DNA of 64,000 nucleotides from Adineta ricciae (Eukaryota; Rotifera; Eurotatoria; Adinetida; Adinetidae), in NCBI GenBank assembly GCA_905250025.1, contig CAJNOJ010000048.1, positions 124,001 to 188,000 of the forward strand, in the 5' to 3' direction. The position numbers were made by a program, and so were the translations under genes. Below, piece after piece: positions 14,732-24,321 of the stretch; the stretch's first letter is position 1, and every line of letters begins with the position of its first letter. The notes beneath the pieces were generated by a model. It made no database searches. It had not been told where the DNA came from and saw nothing but the letters and a program-made list of their open reading frames with translations.

Positions 14732-15521
14732 TGGTAATAAAATTCAGATAAACTAAGTATGATAAAAATGTACGAAGGTTTGCTACTTTAAATAATTTTG
14801 CAAACATGAGATAACGTGAAATTTTTCCAAACAGATTCTGATAAGATAAGTCCTCTGTTAAAAGAATACTAATGTATGTCGTGCAAAAGGTGTTTTGGTT
14901 GATATTATATACCTGCCTCTTTGCTCTGCTAAGGTATCTCCCATCTATATGCAAAACTGTTGTCTAGTAAAGGCATCCATTCTGTTTTGATCTCAGTACT
15001 ATCATAGGCTGGGCAGAATATGTGTTTGTTTAACAGTGTTTCTGACTTGAGGGTGTATAGTTCCTTCTCTTCTGATGTCAAGTAACACCATTAGAAATAA
15101 GAAAGAATCGCGAAGCAACAGCACACTACCCAATAGTACCAAAATTGAAAGACTTGTCATGTCTCAACTTATATGTTATGATAAAACTAGATTCATTCCT
15201 GGGCAACATTTTCACGATTTTGTATATTCATATAGACACCCGACCGTACCATTCGTAATTGCTTGCTTGATTAACGGTACATCTTTCGGAGGAATATTCT
15301 ATAGCATTAAATCGATTTTAAGTACCGCTTAGATTAGTGCAAAGCATCTTACCTTGGTGTCGATAGATGTCTCTACTAACTGAATTTTTTTCGTAACTGC
15401 GCACTTGAATAGAATAGAAACAGTAGAATGGCGTTTATCAGCCAATAGATCTTTTTGACAAGATCGACTCGTATCGCATCACATTGCTTTCATCCTTGTC
15501 ATCGTTTGTTGACATTTTCAA
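14732..15521. other. Divergent intergenic region between SIAE and RUFY
   Basis: About 790 nt separate the start codons of the divergently transcribed SIAE and RUFY genes, so promoters of both probably lie here. Short ORFs in it have no recognisable product. I could not identify individual promoter elements. Confidence 0.45.
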
Positions 15522-18007
15522 ATGTCCGAAAAGAAGCGATTTTCATTACCAGATGGAGCACGTTCTCTGACCAGTAAAGTATTCAGTTCTAATATCAAAT
15601 CGAACGCCAATGAATCAAGTGAGTCAAAGAGAAAAACAACAATACACGAATGTCATTATCATCCCTGCCTCGTTTCTAGATTCAGATATTTTAATTATTG
15701 AACGCAAGAATTTACTCTGTGTATTTAAATTAGTAATCAAAGACTTACTGAATTCCAGTTTGAAGCATGAACGTATATTAGAAAAAGAAAGTTTTCCATT
15801 ACGACATTTTTTTATTGTTTTCGAACATATTCTTTTACACGGCTATAATGGGAAGAAAAGCATCATAAATACATCAGCTAATCGTAAAGATCTATGGCCA
15901 ATCATTGAACTTATCACACGCGAATCAACTGACACGCAAATATTAGATATATCGACATCAACGAAAGAAATGACGAATATTCGTACGTCATTAGGACGCG
16001 TACGTGCGTGGTTACGCTTAGCACTGATGCAAAAACATCTCGCCGACTATTTCAAGATTCTTATCGAACAAAAGGAAGAATTGAAAGACTTCTACGATCA
16101 GGAATCGTTGATTCTATCAGAAGAAAGTGCAATTATCACTGGTTTACTTGTTGGTCTCAATGTATTAGATTTCAACTTTTGTTTAAAAGAGACTGTACTC
16201 GATCAACCCGTGGAAACATCTATAGATTACAGTTTATATTTACGTGAAAGACGTATGCTATCATCAACAACAAAAAACGCTCATCCACCCGGTGCAATAC
16301 AAGAATCGATTGATGAATTAGATGACTGTTCATCGTTGTCATCTATATCATCATCACCAGCGGTAGGAACAACCGTTCCAAGTGATAATATTTCGTCTGG
16401 TGAATGCAATGAACCGGACAATTCATACGAGCAGCGCCTTGCAAACGTTCTCGACCAGAAACATTACGTCGAAGAGATCAATCGGAAGTTAGAGTAAGTT
16501 GTTGAGTATGAAAAACGATAGAATTAACATCATTTTCTTTCCCAGGAGAACAGTAACTAGTCTACAAGAACGTCTGAACATGTTGGAACAGACAAACAAA
16601 AGTTTAACTGAAGATAGTGCAGCGAAAAAAACACGTGTTGACCAGCTCGAAGAACAAGTAGGGAAACTTACAGCTGAAAAAGAACAGTTAATCAGTACAT
16701 ATCAGCGAAAAATTGAAGTATGTCAATTGATCTATCGAATATCAAGTAACGTTGTATTCGTATGTAGACTTTAAATGCTGATATTGAAGTGGAACGAGAA
16801 ACTTATCAGAAGTCTCGAACGGGCTTCGACTCGATCTACAATCAACTACAAAAGAAATATGAAGATGAACATGAATCAAAACAGGTGAGAAATCTTTGGA
16901 GACATTCGTTTAAAAAGTTCTTGCATTTGTTTCAATAGAGAATTGAAAGTGTGTATCAAACTCAAATGTCGCAAAATAATGAATTTATGGAATCGACTAA
17001 AGTCATGGAACAAGACATAAAAAACAAAACAACGCTGTATGATCAAATGAAAGAAGATCACGACCGTCTAGTTGAACAATTTCGAGTAAAATTTCATAGA
17101 CGAAATACATTTCATATAGATTTTCTTGGTTCTATAGGCTGAAAAAGCTGAGCATGAGAAGAAAGAACACCAACTACAGAGAATGGAAAAGGAGAATCAA
17201 ATGCTACGACAAACGATAAATGAGTTAGAAACGAGGTAGAGTCAACAGAATAGCCATTCGCACCGTATTACTTTCTGTATTTAGCATTGAACAAGCTAAC
17301 AAATCAAAGCAAGCACTTGCCGACAGAAATGAGAAATTAGACAGCGAAAAGTATGTATTAAGTTTTTTCGTGAGTATACTAAATCTTTTTTTAAACTTAT
17401 TTGTAGAACATCGTTAGAAACTGACCTCCATGTCGAACGGGAATGTCATCAACGGTTACAGAATGCATTAAACAAAGAAAAAGAGAAAGTTTCAACGCTT
17501 CAATTCGACATTCATGAATTAAATCTGACCAAACAAGTAAATCGATTTTCACCTAAGTGCATTTCTACTATCGGTCTGATTTCAAGGAATATGATGCATA
17601 TAAAAAGGAAACAACTACCAAACAGAATGATTATGAAAGGAAATTCCAAGAACAAGATCGAACTATTGAAGAATTAGCACTGAAACTGCAAGCATCTATT
17701 ACACGTGAACATGAGTTCATCGAAAAAGACGGTTTGCGGTCTTCCACTTGGGTTAGAGACGAAGATGTCAAGGATTGTTATCAATGTAAGAAAGAATTCA
17801 ATACAATTCGACGAAAACATCATTGTCGAAGGTAAACTCTTCTTGTAAAGTCGCTTCTCCATGCTCGATCTATATAGTTGCGGTCAAATATTTTGTGAAT
17901 CTTGTGTGAGTACCAAACTAACACTAGCGAGTTCCAGCAAACCGGTGCGTGTTTGTGACGCCTGTTGTACACGTATACTTGCTCAATGTGCAGTCAAAAG
18001 TCCATGA
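15522..18007 (+). CDS. RUFY2: RUN and FYVE domain protein (RUFY1/2-like)
   Basis: Endosomal Rab/PI3P effector type protein. Translation starts at the ATG at 15522; the first exon ends at 15618 and the next begins at 15680. The second large exon (15680-16493) carries the RUN domain, with segments NLLCVFKLVIKDLL, HFFIVFEHILLHG and RVRAWLRLALMQKHL. Several short exons from 16546 to 17700 encode a long Gln/Glu/Lys-rich coiled coil. The C-terminus is a FYVE zinc finger with the WVRDED motif, the RRKHHCRRCG basic PI3P-binding patch and CxxC pairs, ending at VKSP. Order RUN, coiled coil, FYVE is that of RUFY proteins; RUFY1 versus RUFY2 cannot be decided. The next gene starts only 160 nt downstream on the same strand. 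Confidence 0.9.
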
Positions 18008-18160
18008 ACAAATGATTCTTTCCATCGGCAATACAAATTCAAGCAATCATGATTTGTAATCCAAGCATTTATTTATTTGTATTGTTTTCCTTTTGCGTAA
18101 TTTATTGAATGAAAACCTGTGTTGTTTTACTTTCTCTTTCCAAATGATTTCCGTCAATAT

Positions 18161-18167
18161 TTTCTAG
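18161..18167 (+). promoter_or_regulatory. Candidate trans-splice acceptor abutting the DUF924 ATG
   Basis: A TTTTCTAG acceptor lies directly against the ATG at 18168, with no GT-containing upstream exon needed for coding. Its position is typical of spliced-leader addition, although a 5' UTR intron would look the same. Confidence 0.45.
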
Positions 18168-18842
18168 ATGTTAACTTCGCGTGTCACGGACTTTTGTCAA
18201 CGAGTACTAAAGTTCTGGTTTTCAAACGATCGTTGGATGTCATTGGATCATCCGCCGGATAAAAATACGCCAATTAGCGGAACGGTTGTCATGCGGTGGT
18301 TTGCTGTCTCGAAAGAATTTGATCAACAAATACGAGACAATTTTCAAGAAGATTTACTTTACCTACTGAACAACCACGAACAAGTTTCTGCTACTGTCCA
18401 TCATCCTGTATATGCCTTAGCCTGTGTAATTGCGTTTGATCAATTCCCGCGAAATATATACCGTGGTGATGCACGTGCATTTTCATTTGATGACAAAGCC
18501 AAAGCACTAAGCGAGTCATTGATCGCTCATCAAGGTGATAAACGGTTACCGTACGTCGAACGCACCTTTATTTATCTACCATTTGAACACAGCGAAAACC
18601 TTGATGATCAAGATAGAGCTGTAGAACACTTTCGTAGTTTGTATGAAGAAGCATCCAATGATCCATGTTCGAATGAGCATGTGTGTAATCTTTTGAAGGA
18701 GTTTATCAGAGCCGCGGAACAACATCGTGATATAATCAAACAATTCGGACGATTTCCTCATAGGAACGCCGTGTTAAAACGTCAGTCACTTGAAAGTGAA
18801 AACATTTACTTAAACGACGGTGGTACACGATTTGGGCAATAG
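18168..18842 (+). CDS. DUF924 family protein
   Basis: Single-exon gene for a 224-residue protein of the DUF924 family (PF06041), helical TPR-like proteins of unknown biochemical role. Family hallmarks are the FWFSNDRWM start block, AVSKEFDQQIRDNF, ALACVIAFDQFPRNIYRGDARAF, and FIYLPFEHSENLDDQDRAVEHF. The length matches typical bacterial and eukaryotic members (about 180-230 residues). It is uninterrupted and sits between RUFY and a myosin light-chain gene with intergenic gaps of 160 and 77 nt on the same strand, so it may be part of a polycistronic unit. Members are frequent in bacteria and fungi and patchy in animals, so transfer is possible but not shown here. Confidence 0.85.
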   Translation: MLTSRVTDFCQRVLKFWFSNDRWMSLDHPPDKNTPISGTVVMRWFAVSKEFDQQIRDNFQEDLLYLLNNHEQVSATVHHPVYALACVIAFDQFPRNIYRGDARAFSFDDKAKALSESLIAHQGDKRLPYVERTFIYLPFEHSENLDDQDRAVEHFRSLYEEASNDPCSNEHVCNLLKEFIRAAEQHRDIIKQFGRFPHRNAVLKRQSLESENIYLNDGGTRFGQ

Positions 18843-18895
18843 AGAACATTTTATATCGATTCATATATTTTCTCCAATTTGATTTTAGATAATTA

Positions 18896-18904
18896 AATTT
18901 TTAG
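18896..18904 (+). promoter_or_regulatory. Candidate trans-splice acceptor upstream of myosin light chain
   Basis: A run ending in TTTTTAG lies 15 nt before the ATG at 18920 and only 62 nt after the upstream stop codon. It is compatible with spliced-leader addition to a downstream cistron. Confidence 0.4.
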
Positions 18905-18919
18905 AGTAAAGAATCAACG

Positions 18920-19420
18920 ATGCCAACGGCTGGAGATGATCAACCAGATTTTCGTGAAGCGTTCAGTTTGTTTGATGATCGTGGTGATAACAAAATTCCC
19001 AAACATCTCTTCGGTGAAGTTGTTCGCGCTCTCGGGTTGAATCCAACCGAACAGCAAGTAAAAGGCACAATACAGAATTTCAAAGCTGATCGGATCTCAT
19101 TCGAAGAATTCCTTCCTCTCTATGATTCTCTAGCGAAAAAGAAGGACACCAATATTACTGAAGAAGATCTTATTGAAGGTATGTTCTCTCTCTCGCTCTG
19201 TCAGCCAATAAAGGAGATTTTGTTATTCTTCGATTTAGGTTTAAGAGTATTCGATAAGGAACAAAATAACAGTATTTCCTCAGCTGAACTTCGCCATCTG
19301 TTGACAAGCCTTGGTGAACGTCTGTCAGACGAAGAGGTCGAACAATTACTTTCCGGCTTCGAAGATAAAAATGGTCTTATCAATTATGAAGAGTGGATTC
19401 GTAAATTACTTGGTCACTAA
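18920..19420 (+). CDS. MYL6: Myosin essential light chain (MYL6-like)
   Basis: Two exons, 18920-19178 and 19239-19420, give 146 residues; vertebrate MYL6 has 151. EF-hand protein that stabilises the lever arm of non-muscle or muscle myosin II. The order of blocks follows MYL6 closely: FREAFSLFDDRGDNKI, VVRALGLNPTEQQV, FEEFLPLYDSLAKKKD, EGLRVFDKEQNN, ELRHLLTSLGERLSDEEVE and the LINYEEWIRKLLGH end. The EF-hand loops are degenerate (for example the first loop lacks the DxDxDG pattern), as expected of an essential light chain that does not bind calcium well. The intron falls in the EGLRVFD segment. A calmodulin identity is ruled out by these loop losses. Confidence 0.92.
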   Translation: MPTAGDDQPDFREAFSLFDDRGDNKIPKHLFGEVVRALGLNPTEQQVKGTIQNFKADRISFEEFLPLYDSLAKKKDTNITEEDLIEGMFSLSLCQPIKEILLFFDLGLRVFDKEQNNSISSAELRHLLTSLGERLSDEEVEQLLSGFEDKNGLINYEEWIRKLLGH

Positions 19421-19759
19421 ACAAATCAAAAACAAAATTCTAGAACATTCCTCATTTTTTTTCTCTCTCTCTCTCTCCCTCTCTGCTAATGATCAGTGCA
19501 AACCGTTTATCTCTTTTCTAATCGATCTGCTTTTTTTTCTCTAATCATTCCACTGCGCTTTGTCTTCTTTTTATAAATATATACATAACACGAATTTCAA
19601 TTTTAGATCAAAATCATCTGGATATTTTTTTTGTTATTTTTCAATGAATTTTATTACACACAATAACAATCATAGCGATTCAATGTATCCAATATTATCA
19701 CTACCAATATGCGTCCGTTTTCGAACGGAAAAAATCTTTTCAAGCCAGTAAGTTCAGAT

Positions 19760-20641
19760 TTAAATTGATGTAGTACCATTTAATTTTTCCATTTCCTCAT
19801 CTTCGTCATGATTAACCATCGATACTTCTCCATATTCAGCAAAATCAATGGCTTGAAATTGACGTTTACTAACCACATAAGCAGGAATAGCCACAACAAT
19901 GAGCACAACGAGAGTAGCAGCGATATGCAGAACAAAATAGTATGGAATTAGCATAGATGATCGATGAGGGTCAGGGTCTTCACTTTCCTTGTAATGAGCA
20001 TGAAATGGGCTGTAGAGAAAGAAGCCGATTGTATAGAACCATGAACCTTGTAGAACTGTGAAATAAGCTCGCATTAATGTCGCATACACTTTCTTTTCCT
20101 GTTGAGCTATTTCGAAAACGCCACAGACAACAGTAGCAACGACAGCCATCACAAGAAAAACGTGAATTTGAATTTCCACAGGGTCACGAGCGTGTCCATG
20201 AAAATAGAAGAGAAGGGCTTCCGAGGAAAACGCTAAACAACCTGCAACAACATCGAGATATTTTGGTAGAGGAAAACGATAGTATAGCAAAATTTCAATC
20301 AGTGCGACCAAGAGAAACATAAGGTACATAGAAAAATGTTGAAGATTATTTGCACCTTCATAAATTGAAACATGACCCGTCTTAAAATCGACGTCCCGAT
20401 TGAAACCTGCAGTTAATTCAATAAGAATGCCTAAAATGGTTCCGAATAGGACAAAGAATGCTTCCATAGGTAGCTTAGCAACTGAAGGGCCACAACAATG
20501 ACAAGGGAAAGCGGTTGTTATATAAAACGGTCGTCGACGTTGACGACAGACAAAGTAGCGTAACCATGTTGAATACATCCACCAGAGGCCGATAATGACA
20601 AAGATGGAGCCGGGAACTAAATGTCCAGGTAGACTACCCAT
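19760..20641 (-). CDS. TMEM45B: TMEM45-like seven-pass membrane protein (DUF716)
   Basis: Single-exon gene for a 293-residue integral membrane protein of the TMEM45/DUF716 family. It begins MGSLPGHLVPGSIFVIIGLWW, the conserved family N-terminus. Further marks are EGANNLQHFSMYLMFL, ALLFYFHGHARDPVEIQIH and LQGSWFYTIGFFLY; about seven hydrophobic segments can be counted. Human TMEM45A/B have about 275 residues. Molecular function in the family is poorly defined, with endomembrane localisation reported. A candidate acceptor (ATTTTCAG) lies 7 nt upstream of the ATG. The gene diverges from TPRA1. Assignment to A or B is arbitrary. Confidence 0.9.
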   Translation of the reverse strand: MGSLPGHLVPGSIFVIIGLWWMYSTWLRYFVCRQRRRPFYITTAFPCHCCGPSVAKLPMEAFFVLFGTILGILIELTAGFNRDVDFKTGHVSIYEGANNLQHFSMYLMFLLVALIEILLYYRFPLPKYLDVVAGCLAFSSEALLFYFHGHARDPVEIQIHVFLVMAVVATVVCGVFEIAQQEKKVYATLMRAYFTVLQGSWFYTIGFFLYSPFHAHYKESEDPDPHRSSMLIPYYFVLHIAATLVVLIVVAIPAYVVSKRQFQAIDFAEYGEVSMVNHDEDEEMEKLNGTTSI

Positions 20642-20647
20642 ATCTCT

Positions 20648-20657
20648 TCTGAAAATG
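20648..20657 (-). promoter_or_regulatory. Candidate acceptor site just upstream of TMEM45-like ATG
   Basis: On the minus strand CATTTTCAG ends 7 nt before the start codon. This could be a spliced-leader acceptor or the end of a 5' UTR intron. Confidence 0.35.
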
Positions 20658-20752
20658 AAGTGAAAATGTGATTGAAGTGAATGTACTTATTTTTTTTCTC
20701 AACCCGGTACAGAACGAAGCAATCATGAGAAAAGAAAATTTCACCCTTCTTC

Positions 20753-22353
20753 TTGCCCGTTCAAAGTCACACATACGTCGCAAACATTACCGATTTGATA
20801 GGAGAAAAAGAAAAACATGTGAATACTACGCATGAGCAAAACCTATGCAAAGCAAGCTTCCTCTCCTCCTCGCCTTTTTTTTTCTTCTTTTCTCCCCAAA
20901 TAAACCTGTACAATAAAGGCAGGTATAGAATGATCCAATCAAATTCAAAACAAATACTGCAATAAAAGAAAAAGAAGTATACCTTGCTTCTGTATTTGTA
21001 GAATTCGATATTTCGATACGATTATTCTCATTCCAAATTTAATCTTTCTGTTATTTATTCTCGTCAAATGGCTACACACGCGAGCAAAATTAAATTCAAG
21101 CAAACCATTATTGCTAAGTGTCTGCTGTTTAATTCTTACTGTTTCGTTGATCAATATCCTACGATGTTTGTTCTCCATGATATTTCATGATGCACAGTCT
21201 CATGTCAAAGGAATCATTTTAAAAGTACGTTGAAAGACATCATCAATGTGATCGGGAAACTTCCTTTACTCTCGTGTAGGTCCTTTGGTTACTTGTTCGA
21301 TTTATACTGTTATGCACAGAATTAAGTTTACTTCTGTTTGGTATTTGTTTTGGTATACTAATTGAAATGATATTTTTAAACGAAACTAATATTTTCGTTC
21401 GACAGGTCGTTCCAATTCCAATCGACAATGGTTACAAACGGGCAGAATTTTAATAATCTCCTCGTTCTTTGGGCTAATCTATACAATAATTCAAGTATTT
21501 ACCTTTCTCTATCTTTATTTTACTCATTAAATATTGATTCTATAGGGCGTGCTTGAATTTCGGGGTGATACTCGTCCAAGTAGTTTTCTTCTGGCAAACT
21601 ATAATCTGTATTCGTACGGTGGAATGAAATTTCTTCTCATTTCCAGCGCGCTTTTTCTTCTTGTAAGTCGAAACTTTCCGGTGACACTTCCATTCGGTTT
21701 TATTTTTATGAACAGATGTATATAATTGTCTTCTTTTTACCATGTCTCTGTCGTCGACATCGTAAATATTTGCCAAGTAAAAAGAGCATCCGGTTGGCGT
21801 TTTTTCCTGAATTAAACTTCTCTTTTCCATTGTCTAGTTCGTCGTTCTTTTTATTTCTATTGTCTTATCATGGCATTTATTAATATGATTCAAGTGATTG
21901 GAACAATTCTAAATTTGGCTGAAACAACGAAATATGCCATGTGGTAAGTTTGATTCAATCTGACAGGACAGTTAACAAACGGCGAAACACATGCAAGAGA
22001 GATTTTCTGATCGATTAAGAACATTATTGAGCAAGATTTCATTGTAGTATGGTCGATGGAACAACTTGCATATTCTACATTTGTTTTGCACCATTTGTCT
22101 ATCATCAATTTCTACGACGAGCATTAAGGTAGATTTCGCTTTCATCGGATAAACAAAACCAAACTGAAATTTGCCTTTTCTTTTCAGTTCTCAAACTCTC
22201 ATTCCACAAGTGATGTATGCGGATTCAACAATCACTGACGATGATGAATTGATCGATCCTGAACTCGAGTCAAATCGTCCTTTGATTGACTATTCGTTTG
22301 ATCCTCATGACAACGTTATGCCTTCAACGATCGCCGGCGAAATTATTTCATAA
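20753..22353 (+). CDS. TPRA1: TPRA1 (GPR175) seven-pass membrane protein, 5' end uncertain
   Basis: Orthologue of transmembrane protein adipocyte-associated 1. Exons: first exon ending 20922, then 21002-21224, 21280-21352, 21406-21494, 21546-21662, 21716-21776, 21838-21943, 22048-22128 and 22188-22353; from 21002 the phases close exactly. Matches to the human protein include IRYFDTIILIPNLIFLL, TELSLLLFG, YSYGGMKFLLISSALFLL, RRSFYFY and CMVDGTTCIFYICFAPFVY (human: CCVDATTFLYFSFFAPLIY). The final exon is an acidic cytoplasmic tail rich in Asp. The frame open from 20753 lacks an ATG, so the true start is upstream or in another small exon; I give the open segment only. It shares a divergent promoter region with the TMEM45-like gene. 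Confidence 0.88.
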
Positions 22354-22559
22354 TCAAAATCACGAACGAGTACATAAATCAAAGATGTATTTTCTTTGTT
22401 ACATAGAATTCCTTTTCTTTATTTTCCCTCTTTTTTTAATACGTAAAGATCTGGTTTTCTTTTGTGCCTCTCAAAATTCTTTCTCTTTTTTTTTTTGTAA
22501 ATAACAAACAAACAAATAATGGATTCGAAAGTTTTCTTTTATTGATCAATAATAAGCGG

Positions 22560-22995
22560 TTACAATGGTGGCGCGCAGCAGAATTTACGCGAACGAAATA
22601 ACCATGTTGCAAAGCCATTACTGTCATTGAGGTCTACAATAAAAGATATCTATGATTTGACTGGATATGGCCGAAAATAGATCGACTTACCACTATCATT
22701 TCCATCTACTACGTTATTATAATCATCAACTCGTCCATCATGAACAGCATGCTGTCTTGCGATACGTAGGGGTAGCTGAAAAACAATGATAAGAATAGAA
22801 AAGATAGGTCACGTCTTCACAAAGCTAGATTTTAATGATTTCTCGTAGGAGATCCGTTACGATGAGGACAATTCATATTTCAAGTGATGATGTACTAACC
22901 CATCTTGTTTTGCTCATTGATGGTGGATAGGCATGGATCATTGCCAGGCAAACGATAAGAAATACAACAAATCGTACAATGTTAAGATGCATCAT
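22560..22995 (-). CDS. Small secreted peptide precursor, unrecognised
   Basis: Three exons (22995-22900, 22775-22691, 22633-22560) total 255 nt and encode 84 residues. The N-terminus MMHLNIVRFVVFLIVCLAMI followed by HAYPP is a good signal peptide. The remainder is short and hydrophilic, with Arg-Gln, Gly-Arg and Ser-Arg-Lys sites, and ends RSRKFCCAPPL with two adjacent cysteines. Shape and size suggest a neuropeptide or peptide-hormone precursor, or a small secreted effector, but I recognise no family. All splice sites are GT-AG and the phases close. Longer 5' ORFs upstream of this ATG exist but add a second hydrophobic segment, so I chose the ATG at 22995. Confidence 0.55.
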
Positions 22996-23357
22996 CGGTT
23001 CGATTGAATTCGTTAAGTTCAAAAAAAGAGTCGGAAAATCGGATATAGTAATGTCGATTACTAGAATAAGAAGAGCAAATGAATGATAGATTGTGATGTA
23101 GCAAAGAAAGTGAAGCCTTTGCATGCATAAATCTCCTATTTTGTAGAGATAGACATTTCTCTCGCTCCATTTTGTTTCAGTTTACTCAAATCGGACACGG
23201 AAAAACCATAGGAGATTCTCTCGCTAAGAAAACACATTCTCTCTCCCCCTTTCTTTCTTAATTCTATTCTCCTTTCTGACGCGCGTTGGCGAAAACTCAT
23301 TCTTCTCCCTTTTTGTCTTTTTTCGATTATCCTCATCAAGGGTGTGCTGTTGAAGCC

Positions 23358-23523
23358 TCAGATATAATCTCCATAGACGACGATTGTATCGGCTCCGACG
23401 AACAATTGCTGAATACCAAACTGAGAAATTAGTCTGTAATATAAAACTAATCTAACTGCAATTGACGAAATATTTTCTTCTCGTATCCGAAGACCATATA
23501 GTTGAGCAGCCCACTCATCGATT
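23358..23523 (-). CDS. Orphan 3' exon of an unidentified gene
   Basis: From an AATAG acceptor (23524-23525) an open frame of 54 codons runs to a stop at 23358. It reads like protein (segments DEWAAQLYGLRIREEN, VLYYRLISQFGIQQLFVGA and DTIVVYGDYI), with no low-complexity bias. I found no upstream exon that joins it in frame with an ATG in 23530-24320. It may be a 3' terminal exon or a relic. I do not recognise the family. Confidence 0.25.
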
Positions 23524-23529
23524 CTATTG

Positions 23530-24321
23530 AAAGGAAAAAGAAAACAATCGATTATACTTGCGAAATGTTTTGTTTCAAAGAATAGGTAATCGGAACTTGT
23601 TGAAAAGCGATGTCAAGAAACGATTAAGATGATTTAGCACTTAAGTTCACCTGAGAACAATCAATACTTTATAATTTAACCATTGTATTAATCTACGTCA
23701 TTTATCTTTGTTTTTGTATCATTCAACTTCTAAATAGTACTCGTTTATTCACACCAGAAAACTGTTTAATATTTTAAGCAAGCAACGCGAAAATCATCAA
23801 CAATGATGATCTATCAGAACTTGTATAAGTAGCAACTATAGTAATGCTCTTCACGCAAAATCCGAATACTTTATCAAATTATTAATCGCGTGTGTTTGAA
23901 TTTCAGTACAAACCAAGGTTTTTCTACTTCATGATACTTTGCCCCCCCTTGAATTACCTGCTGTTAGCTCGTGATGTTTCAAAGTGAGATCTCATTGAGT
24001 GTCAACTGGGAAGTTCTTGAAAAATTTTGATCGTGATGTCAGAACAACGCCTTTTGTTGACAATGTTAAATGTATATTTCTTCTGGATGATGAAAAGAAC
24101 AGACGAAACAACAACAAAGGACTCCGACAGGACAAATGACGAAAATCGAAAAAAGAAGGAAGCACAGACAACATAAACCGGTCGAATAAACAAAAATGAA
24201 AGCAAGAGAGAAAACAAGGATTGAATGATTCAATCGTGTAGAATTTGTTTTGATGAATATAACTCATATTAACCTAGTTAAATCTGAGAAGAAGAGAAAA
24301 AAAATATCATCTGGACATGTT
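23530..24321. other. Intergenic, nothing firmly supported
   Basis: AT-rich interval between the orphan exon and the end of the acyl-CoA reductase-like gene. Short ORFs here are basic or aromatic low-complexity products with no recognisable domains. Confidence 0.4.

Noticed and set aside
23136-23339. Basic 67-residue minus-strand ORF
   Set aside because: Composition is dominated by Lys, Arg and Glu from a purine-rich tract; no domain or splice context supports it.
23434-23456. Intron inside the orphan exon at 23358-23523
   Set aside because: It would be 23 nt, too short for splicing, and the frame is open without it.
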